In this document: piece after piece, positions 1 to 6,648 of the stretch
How the letters are laid out: every line of letters starts with the position of its first letter
Position numbering within the stretch: the first letter of the stretch is position 1
From: Flavobacteriia bacterium
Lineage (GTDB): Bacteria > Bacteroidota > Bacteroidia > Flavobacteriales_D > Crocinitomicaceae
DNA length: 7,960 nt
Direction of reading: 5' to 3'
Assembly (NCBI GenBank): GCA_009925805.1
Contig: RFQF01000092.1
Location: forward strand, 1-7,960
Translations under genes and position numbers: made by a program
Notes under the pieces: model-generated
Told to the model about the DNA's origin: nothing
The model's input: only the letters and a program-made list of their open reading frames with translations
Database searches by the model: none

Positions 1-197
1 TTGAAGGAGAAAAAGCCAAAATAAATTCAGAACTTCTTTACCTCAAAGGATTTCTAGAATCCGTTCAGGCTAAATTACGAAACGAGCGTTTTGTGGGTTC
101 TGCTCCTCAACAAGTGATTGAAAATGAAAGAAATAAGGAATCGGATACCCTTCACAAAATAGCTTTATTGGAAGATAGGCTTTCCCGATTAAACTAA
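1..197 (+). CDS. valS: Valine--tRNA ligase, C-terminal fragment (5' end outside window)
   Basis: This is the last 64 codons of a gene that begins before the window. It reads in frame from base 3 to a TAA stop at 195-197. The peptide matches the C-terminal coiled-coil arm of class Ia valyl-tRNA synthetase: a Leu/Lys/Glu-rich helix, then the family pattern K-L-x-N-E-x-F-V-x-x-A-P-x-x-V-(I/V)-x-x-E, then a second charged helix ending in RLSRLN. In the family this arm contacts the elbow of tRNA(Val), while aminoacylation and editing are carried by upstream domains not visible here. The stop codon overlaps the end of the convergent OmpA-domain gene by 4 nt, and no hairpin terminator separates them. 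Identification is by the tail alone but the motif is distinctive. Confidence 0.88.
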   Translation, partial: EGEKAKINSELLYLKGFLESVQAKLRNERFVGSAPQQVIENERNKESDTLHKIALLEDRLSRLN

Positions 198-1048
198 ATA
201 AACACAAATTCAACCCTTCGATTGCGTTGTTTTCCGAGTTCGCTGTCATTACTTCCCACCGGTTGCGATTCTCCCTCGAATTCAAAAAGCATTCTGTCGG
301 AAGAAATTCCCAAGGATTGTAAGTGCTGAAAAAGAGCATTCGAACGATTTTTAGATAATTCAAGGTTGTATTCCACGCTTCCATCGGCGTCGGTGTGACC
401 AATAATCTTCAAGCGTAAATCGCTGTTACTGTTTAAAAGGCGCGTAAGCCTAGCTAAATAACTAAAATAGGAACTATCAATTTTATAGCTGTCTACCGCG
501 AAATAGACGGGTTGGAATTTAAAATTGGCCAATTCCTTCAGCCTTTTAGATTTTGCAGGAACACCCAGTTGAATCCGATGCGCCATGGCCAGCACATTCG
601 TGGTAGAAAACAACAAATTCTTTTCCAAGGTATAAGCCAGGTCATCTCTTTCCAGATAAAGGTTTAATTGATGGAAAGGGCATCCCAAGGAATGGAATAT
701 TCCCGTAACGTATTCGCTCGAATCTTGGAAATGGAAGGTGAAATCAAACGAATTTAAGGCCATGTTTTTAGTTTGCATCAAGGGTTTCAAGGCAGATTGC
801 AAAACAAAATGCTTTTTTGAGGTGTAATCGCCGGATACTTCATATTGGCTGAATCCGTCTGCCGTTTCCACTCGAAAGATACCCGTTGCGTGGCCGTTTA
901 CCCCTTTCAGTTGAAGTATCACAGGAAAGGCCTTGGTGAATCCTTGGGAGGAATCGGTGAGTATTCCGGTCCAGTTTCCGGTAAGTTTGTAGGGTTGTCC
1001 GTAAACAAAACCTAAGAAACCGATGAAAACAAGCAAATTCCAACGCAT
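194..1048 (-). CDS. Exported OmpA-family peptidoglycan-binding protein with a beta-rich N-terminal domain
   Basis: The predicted protein has 284 residues. Residues 1-17 form a signal peptide (MRWN, hydrophobic stretch, then VYG before QP) with no lipobox cysteine, so a periplasmic or outer-membrane location is inferred. Residues 20 to about 130 are rich in alternating hydrophobic, Gly and aromatic residues, starting with a GNWTG motif near residue 24; they look like a beta-sandwich or lipocalin-like domain that I cannot name. Residues 175-284 are a classic OmpA C-terminal domain: PVYFAVDS start, GHTD at 217-220, YNLELSKNR at 227-235 and a RNRRVEF end. D220 and R235 have the 15-residue spacing of the Asp/Arg pair that binds diaminopimelate in OmpA homologues, so non-covalent peptidoglycan binding is likely. 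It is not a typical 8-strand OmpA or Pal: the N-terminal part is too short and different. The gene is convergent with valS and divergent from the peroxidase. Confidence 0.87.
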   Translation of the reverse strand: MRWNLLVFIGFLGFVYGQPYKLTGNWTGILTDSSQGFTKAFPVILQLKGVNGHATGIFRVETADGFSQYEVSGDYTSKKHFVLQSALKPLMQTKNMALNSFDFTFHFQDSSEYVTGIFHSLGCPFHQLNLYLERDDLAYTLEKNLLFSTTNVLAMAHRIQLGVPAKSKRLKELANFKFQPVYFAVDSYKIDSSYFSYLARLTRLLNSNSDLRLKIIGHTDADGSVEYNLELSKNRSNALFQHLQSLGISSDRMLFEFEGESQPVGSNDSELGKQRNRRVEFVFI

Positions 1049-1065
1049 ATTCTTTTAACGAAAAT

Positions 1066-1087
1066 AAACCATTTTGGTTATGGTTTG
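1066..1087. promoter_or_regulatory. Divergent intergenic region with nested inverted repeat and weak -7 element
   Basis: The 60-bp gap between the divergent OmpA-domain gene and the peroxidase holds a perfect inverted repeat AACCA-TTT-TGGTT (1067-1079), nested with AAACCA (1066-1071) and TGGTTT (1081-1086). TATGGTTTG at 1079-1087 resembles the Bacteroidota -7 box TAnnTTTG but has one extra spacer base; it would place a transcript start about 17-20 nt before the peroxidase ATG. On the other strand, TATTTTCG (7 of 8 matches) lies just before the OmpA-domain gene. No -33 box is clear for either. The promoter function is inferred; only the repeats are directly visible. Confidence 0.3.
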
Positions 1088-1108
1088 TTTGAAAGCTAAA
1101 CTTCGCTT

Positions 1109-1696
1109 ATGAACCCCTTATTCAATACTGTTTTGATGATTGCGTTGCTCAGTTGTGGAGCTAGCAAATCCAAGAACACCGTATCCAATAATGCTTCTAC
1201 TACGCCTATGGAAAAAAAATCAATTCATGAATTTACTGTCACCGATATTGATGGGAATTCCTACGCTTTCAGCGCGCTGAAAGGAAAGAAAATCATGGTA
1301 GTGAACACGGCTTCCCGCTGCGGTTTAACTCCTCAATACAAAAGTTTAGAGGCGGTATATCAAACCTACAAAGATTCGAATTCTGTCATTGTAGGGTTTC
1401 CAGCGAATAATTTTATGGGACAAGAACCAGGAAGCAATGCGGAGATCGCTGCGTTTTGTTCCAAGAATTATGGTGTGAGTTTTCCCATGATGGCGAAAAT
1501 TTCCGTGAAAGGAAACGATATGCATCCGGTGTATAAGTTCCTGACATCCATGAGCGAAAATGGGTTGGAGGATAATGACGTTAAATGGAATTTCCAAAAG
1601 TACTTATTGGATGAAAACGGATATTTAATCCGTGTGATCGATCCATCCACCCAACCCGATGACCCTACCATCCTTCGTTGGATTGCTTCTAAATAG
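1109..1696 (+). CDS. Lipoprotein glutathione peroxidase-family thiol peroxidase
   Basis: The protein has 195 residues. A short hydrophobic N-terminus ends in a lipobox (LLSC, Cys16), so the mature protein is probably lipid-anchored outside the cytoplasm. A Ser/Asn/Thr-rich linker (about 17-35) precedes the GPx fold. The catalytic tetrad is intact by motif: Cys71 in NTASRCGLTPQY, Gln105 in GQEPG, and Trp160 and Asn161 in KWNF. Cys117 in the FCSKNYGVSFP motif matches the resolving cysteine of two-Cys GPx enzymes that use thioredoxin-like partners rather than glutathione; the peroxidatic residue is Cys, not selenocysteine. The extra cysteine often seen in the FPCNQF motif is replaced by Ala99. 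The likely reaction is reduction of hydrogen peroxide or lipid hydroperoxides to water or alcohols in the envelope. It appears to be a single-gene unit with gyrB 119 bp downstream. A start at Met34 would give a cytoplasmic enzyme, but the good lipobox favours the longer form. Confidence 0.9.
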   Translation: MNPLFNTVLMIALLSCGASKSKNTVSNNASTTPMEKKSIHEFTVTDIDGNSYAFSALKGKKIMVVNTASRCGLTPQYKSLEAVYQTYKDSNSVIVGFPANNFMGQEPGSNAEIAAFCSKNYGVSFPMMAKISVKGNDMHPVYKFLTSMSENGLEDNDVKWNFQKYLLDENGYLIRVIDPSTQPDDPTILRWIASK

Positions 1697-1768
1697 AATC
1701 GTTGATTTATTGTTGATAAGTTAAGGCTTACAGGCTATTTTATCTGCCTATTTTCCTCGCTAATTCGT

Positions 1769-1776
1769 TACTTTTG
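1769..1776 (+). promoter_or_regulatory. Predicted gyrB promoter -7 element (TACTTTTG)
   Basis: TACTTTTG is an exact match to the Bacteroidota sigma-A -7 consensus TAnnTTTG and lies 39 bp before the gyrB ATG, implying a leader of roughly 35 nt. No good TTG -33 box is visible; CTG at 1744-1746 is the nearest weak candidate. The leader is AT-rich with no Shine-Dalgarno sequence, as expected for the phylum, and contains two copies of GAATTTAA (1794-1801, 1805-1812). Confidence 0.5.
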
Positions 1777-1815
1777 TAGTTCGATTTTTAACAGAATTTA
1801 AAACGAATTTAACCC

Positions 1816-3767
1816 ATGAGTGAAGCGGAGAAAAGAGATAATTATTCAGCGGATAATATACAGGTACTTGAAGGATTAGAGGCGGTAAGAAAACGACCGG
1901 CTATGTACATTGGTGATGTAGGCTTGAAAGGACTGCATCATTTGGTTTATGAGGTCGTGGACAACTCGATTGATGAGGCGTTGGCGGGATATTGCAATAA
2001 GATTGATGTTTTCATCAATGAGAATAATTCTGTTACGGTTATCGATAACGGGCGGGGTATCCCAACCGCGATGCACACCAAAGAAAAAAAATCAGCGCTT
2101 GAAGTGGTAATGACCGTGCTTCACGCCGGTGGAAAATTCGATAAGGACACCTATAAGGTTTCCGGAGGATTGCATGGGGTAGGGGTTTCTTGTGTAAATG
2201 CGCTTTCCACCCAACTGATTGCCACTGTGCGTCGGGAAGGAAAAATTTTCCGACAAGAATATTCCATCGGAAAACCGTTGTACGATGTGCAAGTTATCGG
2301 AGAATCCTCTGAAACCGGAACCGAAGTAACCTTCCTACCTGATGCCTCAATTTTCGATTACACCGAGTACAATTTCGATACCCTTGCAGCCCGGATGCGC
2401 GAATTGGCTTTCTTGAACAAAGGAATTAGTATCGCCCTTACCGATAAACGGAATGTGGATGAAAACAACCAACCCTTTTCCGTCAGCTTTTATTCGGAAG
2501 GTGGATTAAGGGAGTTTGCCCAATATCTTGACCGTAACCGAGAAGCCTTGATTTCGGATGTCATTTATTTTGAAGGGGAGCGCGAAGGAATTCCTGTGGA
2601 GGTTTCCTTAACGTACAACACTTCATATACCGAGAACATTCAGGCCTATGTGAACAATATCAATACCCACGAAGGGGGTACACACCTCTCCGGTTTCCGA
2701 AGGGGGCTCACCAACACCCTGAAAAAATATGCTACGGACAGCGGCATGCTAGCCAAAGAGAAAATTGAAATTGACGGCGATGATTTTCGTGAAGGATTGA
2801 CGGCGGTAGTTTCAGTTAAAGTAGCTGAGCCACAGTTTGAAGGACAGACGAAGACTAAATTAGGGAACCGCGAAGTAACGGCTCCGGTTTCGCAAGCAGT
2901 TTCGGAAATGCTAAGCGCTTATTTGGAAGAACATCCAAGCGAAGCACGCACCATCGTTGAAAAAGTTATCTTGGCTGCGCGGGCTCGCCATGCAGCGCGA
3001 AAAGCTCGGGAAATGGTGCAACGTAAAAATGTCTTGGCAGGAAGCGGTTTGCCCGGTAAATTGGCGGATTGTTCGGAAAAAGACCCTGCCATGTGCGAAA
3101 TTTACTTTGTGGAGGGTGATTCGGCAGGAGGAACGGCCAAACAAGGGAGAGATCGCCATTTCCAAGCGATTCTTCCCTTACGTGGAAAAATCCTTAACGT
3201 GGAAAAAGCCATGCAATATAAGATTTTCGAAAACGAAGAAATTAAGAATCTCTACACGGCATTAGGCGTCCGAATCGGTACGGAGGAAGATTCAAAAGCC
3301 CTGAACCTTGAGAAATTACGATATCATAAAATCATCATCATGTGCGATGCCGATGTGGACGGTTCACATATCGAAACCTTGATTCTAACCTTCTTTTTCC
3401 GATACATGAAAGAACTTATCGAGCATGGCTACATTTACATCGCTACACCGCCGCTCTATCAAGTGAAAAAAGGAAATAAATCAGAATATGCCTGGAACGA
3501 CGACATGCGCGACCGATTGATCTTAGAACTCAAAGGCGGAGGGAGTGAATCTTCCGTAAACGTGCAACGCTACAAAGGTCTTGGTGAAATGAATGCGGAA
3601 CAATTGTGGGAAACCACCATGAACCCCGAGTCAGAACCTTACGTCAAGTAACTATTGAAAATGCTGCCGAGTGCGACCAAATTTTTTCCATGTTAATGGG
3701 CGATGATGTTCCCCCAAGAAGGGAATTCATTGAGCGCAATGCGAAATACGCTAAAATTGATGTATAA
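1816..3767 (+). CDS. gyrB: DNA gyrase subunit B, interrupted by a 1-nt frameshift near its 3' end
   Basis: This is the ATPase subunit of type II topoisomerase, which introduces negative supercoils with GyrA. The GHKL ATPase is complete: Glu46 and Asn50 in YEVVDNSIDEA, Asp77 in DNGRGIP, and the GGLHGVG lid at 117-123. The transducer domain follows. TOPRIM has EGDSAGG (catalytic Glu433) and DADVDGSH (511-518, metal-binding Asp residues). The tail begins QRYKGLGEMNAEQLW. In the given sequence the frame stops at TAA 3649-3651 after 611 residues. The conserved ending (RTLRQVTIEN through GDDVPPRREF to KIDV) continues from 3633 to the TAA at 3765-3767 in the frame one base back. Restoring one base in GAGTCAGAACC gives NPES-RTLRQ and about 650 residues, the normal Bacteroidota length; the E. 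coli-specific TOPRIM insert is absent, as in others of the phylum. GyrB is essential, so a sequence error is the likeliest explanation. Identity is near certain. Confidence 0.96.
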
Positions 3768-3796
3768 AAAAAAGCCCCAGAAATTGGGGCTTTTTT
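3768..3796. terminator. Bidirectional intrinsic terminator between gyrB and gcvH
   Basis: A perfect 12-bp inverted repeat pairs AAAAAAGCCCCA (3768-3779) with TGGGGCTTTTTT (3785-3796) around a 5-nt loop GAAAT. Read on either strand it is a GC-rich stem followed by a U-tract, so it can end both gyrB from the left and gcvH from the right. It starts at the base after the restored gyrB stop (3765-3767), which independently supports that stop, rather than the one at 3649-3651, as the real gene end. Confidence 0.93.
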
Positions 3797-3814
3797 ATTA
3801 GTTTATTCTCGGGT

Positions 3815-4192
3815 TTAACCGATCAACGCTTCGTAAGCGGATGCATCCAAGAGTTCATTCAATTCAGCCAAATCGCTTACTTTCACCTTGATCATCCATC
3901 CTTGGCCGTAAGGATCATTGTTCACGCCTTCCGGATTTCCTTCCAAGGCTTCATTAAATTCCAAAATCTCACCGCTTACCGGCATAAATAAATCCGAAAC
4001 GGTTTTTACTGCCTCTACCGAACCGAATACTTCATCCTTGCTTAAGGTTTCCCCGACGGTTTCAATTTCAACAAAAACGATATCGCCCAATTCACTTTGT
4101 GCGAAATCAGTAATCCCTATCGTAGCGATTTCTCCATCAATGTGAATCCACTCGTGTTCTTTGGTGTATTTTAAATTAGCTGGTACGTTCAT
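3815..4192 (-). CDS. gcvH: Glycine cleavage system H protein
   Basis: At 125 residues this is the usual GcvH length and is full from the MNVPANLKYTKEHEW start to its stop. GcvH carries the aminomethyl group on a lipoyl arm between the P (decarboxylase), T (aminomethyltransferase) and L (dihydrolipoyl dehydrogenase) proteins in the cytoplasm, linking glycine breakdown to the one-carbon pool; it may also relay lipoyl groups to other enzymes. Visible motifs are the HEWI start, GITDFAQSELGDIVFVE, and the lipoylation site in GSVEAVKTVSDL, with Lys63 as the modified residue, followed by P-V-SGE and N-x-x-L-E-G-N-P-E-x-V-N-x-D-P-Y-G-x-GW. No gcvT or gcvP is in the window, so the genes are dispersed. 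It is transcribed towards gyrB and shares that terminator, and it is divergent from prfB with 74 bp between starts. Confidence 0.97.
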   Translation of the reverse strand: MNVPANLKYTKEHEWIHIDGEIATIGITDFAQSELGDIVFVEIETVGETLSKDEVFGSVEAVKTVSDLFMPVSGEILEFNEALEGNPEGVNNDPYGQGWMIKVKVSDLAELNELLDASAYEALIG

Positions 4193-4206
4193 AGTGTGCG
4201 TTTTTA

Positions 4207-4214
4207 CAAAGGTA
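4207..4214 (-). promoter_or_regulatory. Predicted gcvH promoter -7 element (TACCTTTG on minus strand)
   Basis: CAAAGGTA on the plus strand is TACCTTTG on the minus strand, an exact TAnnTTTG match, ending 14 nt before the gcvH ATG. This would leave a leader of only about 10 nt, with no Shine-Dalgarno sequence. No TTG -33 box is evident at the usual distance. Confidence 0.5.
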
Positions 4215-4254
4215 ATATAAACCTCCGATACTTAATGAAAGCTTTGAAGTTTTG

Positions 4255-4262
4255 TATTTTTG
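4255..4262 (+). promoter_or_regulatory. Possible prfB -7 element (TATTTTTG) directly before the start codon
   Basis: TATTTTTG matches TAnnTTTG exactly and ends four bases before the prfB ATG at 4267. If used, transcription would start at or within a base or two of the ATG, giving a leaderless message. No -33 TTG lies at the right distance (the nearest is 4244-4246, too close), so this could be a chance match in AT-rich sequence. Confidence 0.35.
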
Positions 4263-4266
4263 TGGC

Positions 4267-5349
4267 ATGACAGGGGAACATAATAAAGAATTGGAGCAAC
4301 GGATTCAGAAGATCTATACCTATTTGAAAATCGCCGAGAAAACGCAGCAATTGGCGGAAGAAGAACTTCGAACCCAAGATCCAGCCTTTTGGGATGATCC
4401 TAAAAAAGCGGAAGTCCAAATGAAAATTATTCGTGGATTAAAATATTGGGTTGAAGGTTATCAAGCCATTAAGTCCGGATACGAGGACTTGCAAGTATTG
4501 CTTGAATTTGAAAAAGAGGGCGGAGCTACGGCCGAAGAGGTGGAGGCACAATACCAAAACATCAATCAAGACGTAGAAGCGTTGGAGTTGAAAAATATGC
4601 TGTCGAACGAAGAGGATTCCCTGAGCGCTGTCATTCAAATTACCGCAGGTGCGGGTGGAACAGAATCCTGCGATTGGGCTTCGATGCTGACGCGTATGTA
4701 TACCATGTGGGCACAAAAACAAGGCTACAAAATTTCCGAATTGAACCTGCAAGAGGGAGATGTGGCTGGAATTAAAACGGTTTCGCTGGAATTCGAGGGA
4801 GAATTTGCCTTCGGATATTTAAAGGGAGAAAACGGAGTTCACCGCCTTGTGCGCATTTCTCCTTTTGATTCTAACGCCAAAAGGCACACTTCGTTTGTCT
4901 CAGTATATGTTTATCCGTTGGTGGACGACAACATTGAAATCAATGTGAATCCCGCCGACATAACGTGGGAAACTTTCCGTTCTGGAGGAGCAGGTGGACA
5001 AAATGTGAACAAAGTGGAAACCGCGGTTCGTTTGAGGCATGCTCCTTCAGGAATCATCATTGAGAACTCGGAATCGCGGTCTCAATTAGCGAATAAGGAA
5101 AAAGCGTTGCAATTGTTGCGATCCCAATTATATGAACTCGAGTTGCGCGAGCGCATGGAAAAACGAAGTGAAATCGAGGCAGGAAAAAAGAAAATTGAAT
5201 GGGGTTCGCAGATTCGTAATTACGTGATGCATCCGTACAAACTTGTGAAAGATGTACGCACAGCCACGGAAACCTCAGATGTTGATGCGGTAATGAACGG
5301 AGACCTCGATCCTTTCTTAAGGTCTTTCCTGATGCAATATGGAGGTTAA
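4267..5349 (+). CDS. prfB: Peptide chain release factor 2 (RF2), single uninterrupted frame
   Basis: The protein has 360 residues. RF2 reads UGA and UAA in the ribosomal A site and triggers peptide release. RF2 identity is set by the SPF codon-recognition tripeptide at 198-200 (RF1 has PxT). The catalytic GGQ is at 243-245 in RSGGAGGQNVNKVE, and GAGGTES plus DWASMLTRMY mark domain 2. The N-terminal helical domain begins at MTGEHNKELEQ. I chose ATG 4267 because it puts the YLKI segment at residues 19-22, where homologues have it; an in-frame TTG at 4252 would add five residues without support. In many bacteria this spot carries a CTT-TGA programmed +1 frameshift; here it reads TAT TTG AAA ATC in one frame with no stop. 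The 3' end overlaps convergent murF by 3 nt. Identity is near certain. Confidence 0.97.
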   Translation: MTGEHNKELEQRIQKIYTYLKIAEKTQQLAEEELRTQDPAFWDDPKKAEVQMKIIRGLKYWVEGYQAIKSGYEDLQVLLEFEKEGGATAEEVEAQYQNINQDVEALELKNMLSNEEDSLSAVIQITAGAGGTESCDWASMLTRMYTMWAQKQGYKISELNLQEGDVAGIKTVSLEFEGEFAFGYLKGENGVHRLVRISPFDSNAKRHTSFVSVYVYPLVDDNIEINVNPADITWETFRSGGAGGQNVNKVETAVRLRHAPSGIIIENSESRSQLANKEKALQLLRSQLYELELRERMEKRSEIEAGKKKIEWGSQIRNYVMHPYKLVKDVRTATETSDVDAVMNGDLDPFLRSFLMQYGG

Positions 5350-6623
5350 AGAAATGGAATTATTTTTTCCAAGCCAATTCCGCGAGAACCTTTAATCAAA
5401 ATGAGGGTGTCGGAAAAAGTACTCAAAACGCCAGATTCGATAAGTTGATCGGTGTTTTCGAAGTGTTGAAGAGTTGGCAAGGATGTATCAAACAATTTTC
5501 CAACAGGAATTAATGGAATGTTAGCTTGTTGACAAAAGGAAATAATTTTAATGTGTTCTTCTTCTGCCACCGGTCCGAGTTCGAGCATATCTCCTAAAAT
5601 GGCTAGTTTTTTTGTAATATCCATAGCGTTAAACGAAATAAGCGCGGCCTGCATGCTCGAAGGATTCGCGTTATAGCAATCCAGAATTAAGGTATTTCGC
5701 GCTGTTTTTTGCACTTGAGATCGGTTATTGGAAGGAGTATAGTTGCTTAAGGCCCTTTCGATAGCAGGGGAACTTATGCCAAAATATCGGCCCACGCATA
5801 CTGCAGCCAAAAAGTTGGTGAGGTTGTAGGCTCCTACTAGCTTGGTGCGAATAGGTCCGAAATGACCTTCCTCGGTTTCGTACGAGAAGACCACGTACGG
5901 ATCCGATGCTACGAGGGTCCCTTTCACTTCAGAAGGATTTACGTTGGAATAACTTGCTGCATGAAGCTTAGAAAGATGCTTATTTAACGTTCCATCGTCG
6001 GCATTGTAAAAAATGGTTCCCTGATGTTGTTCAACGCTTCGGTAGAGGGCGAGTTTGGTTTCCAGCACTCCCTCAAAGGAGCCAAATCCTTCAAGGTGCG
6101 CTCTTCCAATGTTGGTAATTAGCCCATGGGTGGGTTCCGCAATTTGGCACAATTCCTCAATATCTCCGAGACGGTTAGCTCCCATTTCAACGATGCTAAT
6201 ATCATGGCCTTCATGCAACTGTAGTAGGGTAAGAGGCACTCCAATGTGGTTGTTAAAATTTCCTTGGGTACAAAGCACGTTATTGTTTTGGCGAAGAACT
6301 GCATGAAGGAGTTCTTTCGTGGTGGTTTTTCCATTACTTCCCGTAATACCGATGATGGGAATATGGAATTTATTTCGATGGAAATTCGCCAGTTTTTGAA
6401 GAAAATGCAGGGTGTCTTCTACAAAAAACAATTGCTTTTCATCCGATTGCTTCGAATCTGAAGTTATTACGTATTTAGCTCCCGCACGGAGTGCATCACG
6501 GGCGAATGCATTGGCATCGAAGCGTTCACCTTTGAGGCAAATGAACAGGCAGTTTGGGGTAAGCGCTCGGGTATCAGTGCAAACACCGGTGGTTTGATAG
6601 AAAAGATCGAACAAATGTTGCAT
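5346..6623 (-). CDS. murF: UDP-N-acetylmuramoyl-tripeptide--D-alanyl-D-alanine ligase
   Basis: The protein has 425 residues, the common size for Bacteroidota MurF. It joins D-Ala-D-Ala to the UDP-MurNAc tripeptide using ATP, the last cytoplasmic step of the peptidoglycan precursor pentapeptide. The N-terminal substrate domain holds STDTR-like CTDTRAL (15-21) and FICLKGERFD. The central ATPase has the P-loop GITGSNGKTTTKE (92-104), GNFNNHIGVPLTLL (121-134), VEMGANRLGDIEEL with Glu146, and NIGRAHLEGFGS (171-182); Lys190 is a candidate carbamylated lysine. The C-terminal ligase domain shows PSNNRSQ, DCYNANPSSM and ILGDMLELG. No motif is missing. The start at ATG 6623 fits family N-termini, but it directly follows a terminator U-tract and has no room for a conventional ribosome binding site. 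It lies 49 bp downstream of the gldJ-like gene on the same strand; I recall gldJ-murF adjacency in other Flavobacteriia. Confidence 0.96.
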   Translation of the reverse strand: MQHLFDLFYQTTGVCTDTRALTPNCLFICLKGERFDANAFARDALRAGAKYVITSDSKQSDEKQLFFVEDTLHFLQKLANFHRNKFHIPIIGITGSNGKTTTKELLHAVLRQNNNVLCTQGNFNNHIGVPLTLLQLHEGHDISIVEMGANRLGDIEELCQIAEPTHGLITNIGRAHLEGFGSFEGVLETKLALYRSVEQHQGTIFYNADDGTLNKHLSKLHAASYSNVNPSEVKGTLVASDPYVVFSYETEEGHFGPIRTKLVGAYNLTNFLAAVCVGRYFGISSPAIERALSNYTPSNNRSQVQKTARNTLILDCYNANPSSMQAALISFNAMDITKKLAILGDMLELGPVAEEEHIKIISFCQQANIPLIPVGKLFDTSLPTLQHFENTDQLIESGVLSTFSDTLILIKGSRGIGLEKIIPFL

Positions 6624-6648
6624 AAAAAAGTCCCGTTTACACGGGACT
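6624..6648 (-). terminator. Intrinsic terminator of the gldJ-like gene, abutting the murF start codon
   Basis: On the minus strand the sequence reads AGTCCCGT, loop GTAA, ACGGGACT, then TTTTT and immediately ATG of murF. The 8-bp stem is perfect (6629-6636 with 6641-6648) and the U-tract occupies 6624-6628. It is a convincing factor-independent terminator for transcripts leaving the gldJ-like gene. It could also work as an attenuator, or as a structure blocking ribosome access to murF on read-through RNA. Confidence 0.82.

Noticed and set aside
70..402. Minus-strand 110-codon frame across the valS/OmpA-domain junction
   Set aside because: It overlaps two confidently coded genes in other frames and has no domain or signal; treated as a shadow.
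1721..1755. Possible terminator after the peroxidase gene (AGGC ... GCCT then ATTTT)
   Set aside because: The stem is only four pairs with a 10-nt loop and a poor T-run; too weak to call.
2957..3265. 102-codon plus-strand frame inside gyrB
   Set aside because: It is fully contained in the conserved TOPRIM coding region in another frame and shows no recognisable protein pattern; a shadow of gyrB.
3628..3651. Programmed -1 frameshifting in gyrB
   Set aside because: A -1 slip after TCA would give the right protein, but there is no slippery heptamer, no downstream structure I can see, and no known precedent in gyrB; a missing base in the sequence is simpler.
4242..4247. CTTTGA resembling the RF2 programmed frameshift site
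   Set aside because: A +1 shift here would enter the prfB frame, but the incoming frame has a TGA two codons earlier (4236-4238), and the site lies upstream of the well-supported ATG rather than at the YL codons where the family site sits.
4252..4266. TTG 4252 as the prfB start
   Set aside because: It adds five residues (YFCG-type) not expected from homologues and lies inside the predicted promoter; ATG 4267 gives the usual N-terminal length.
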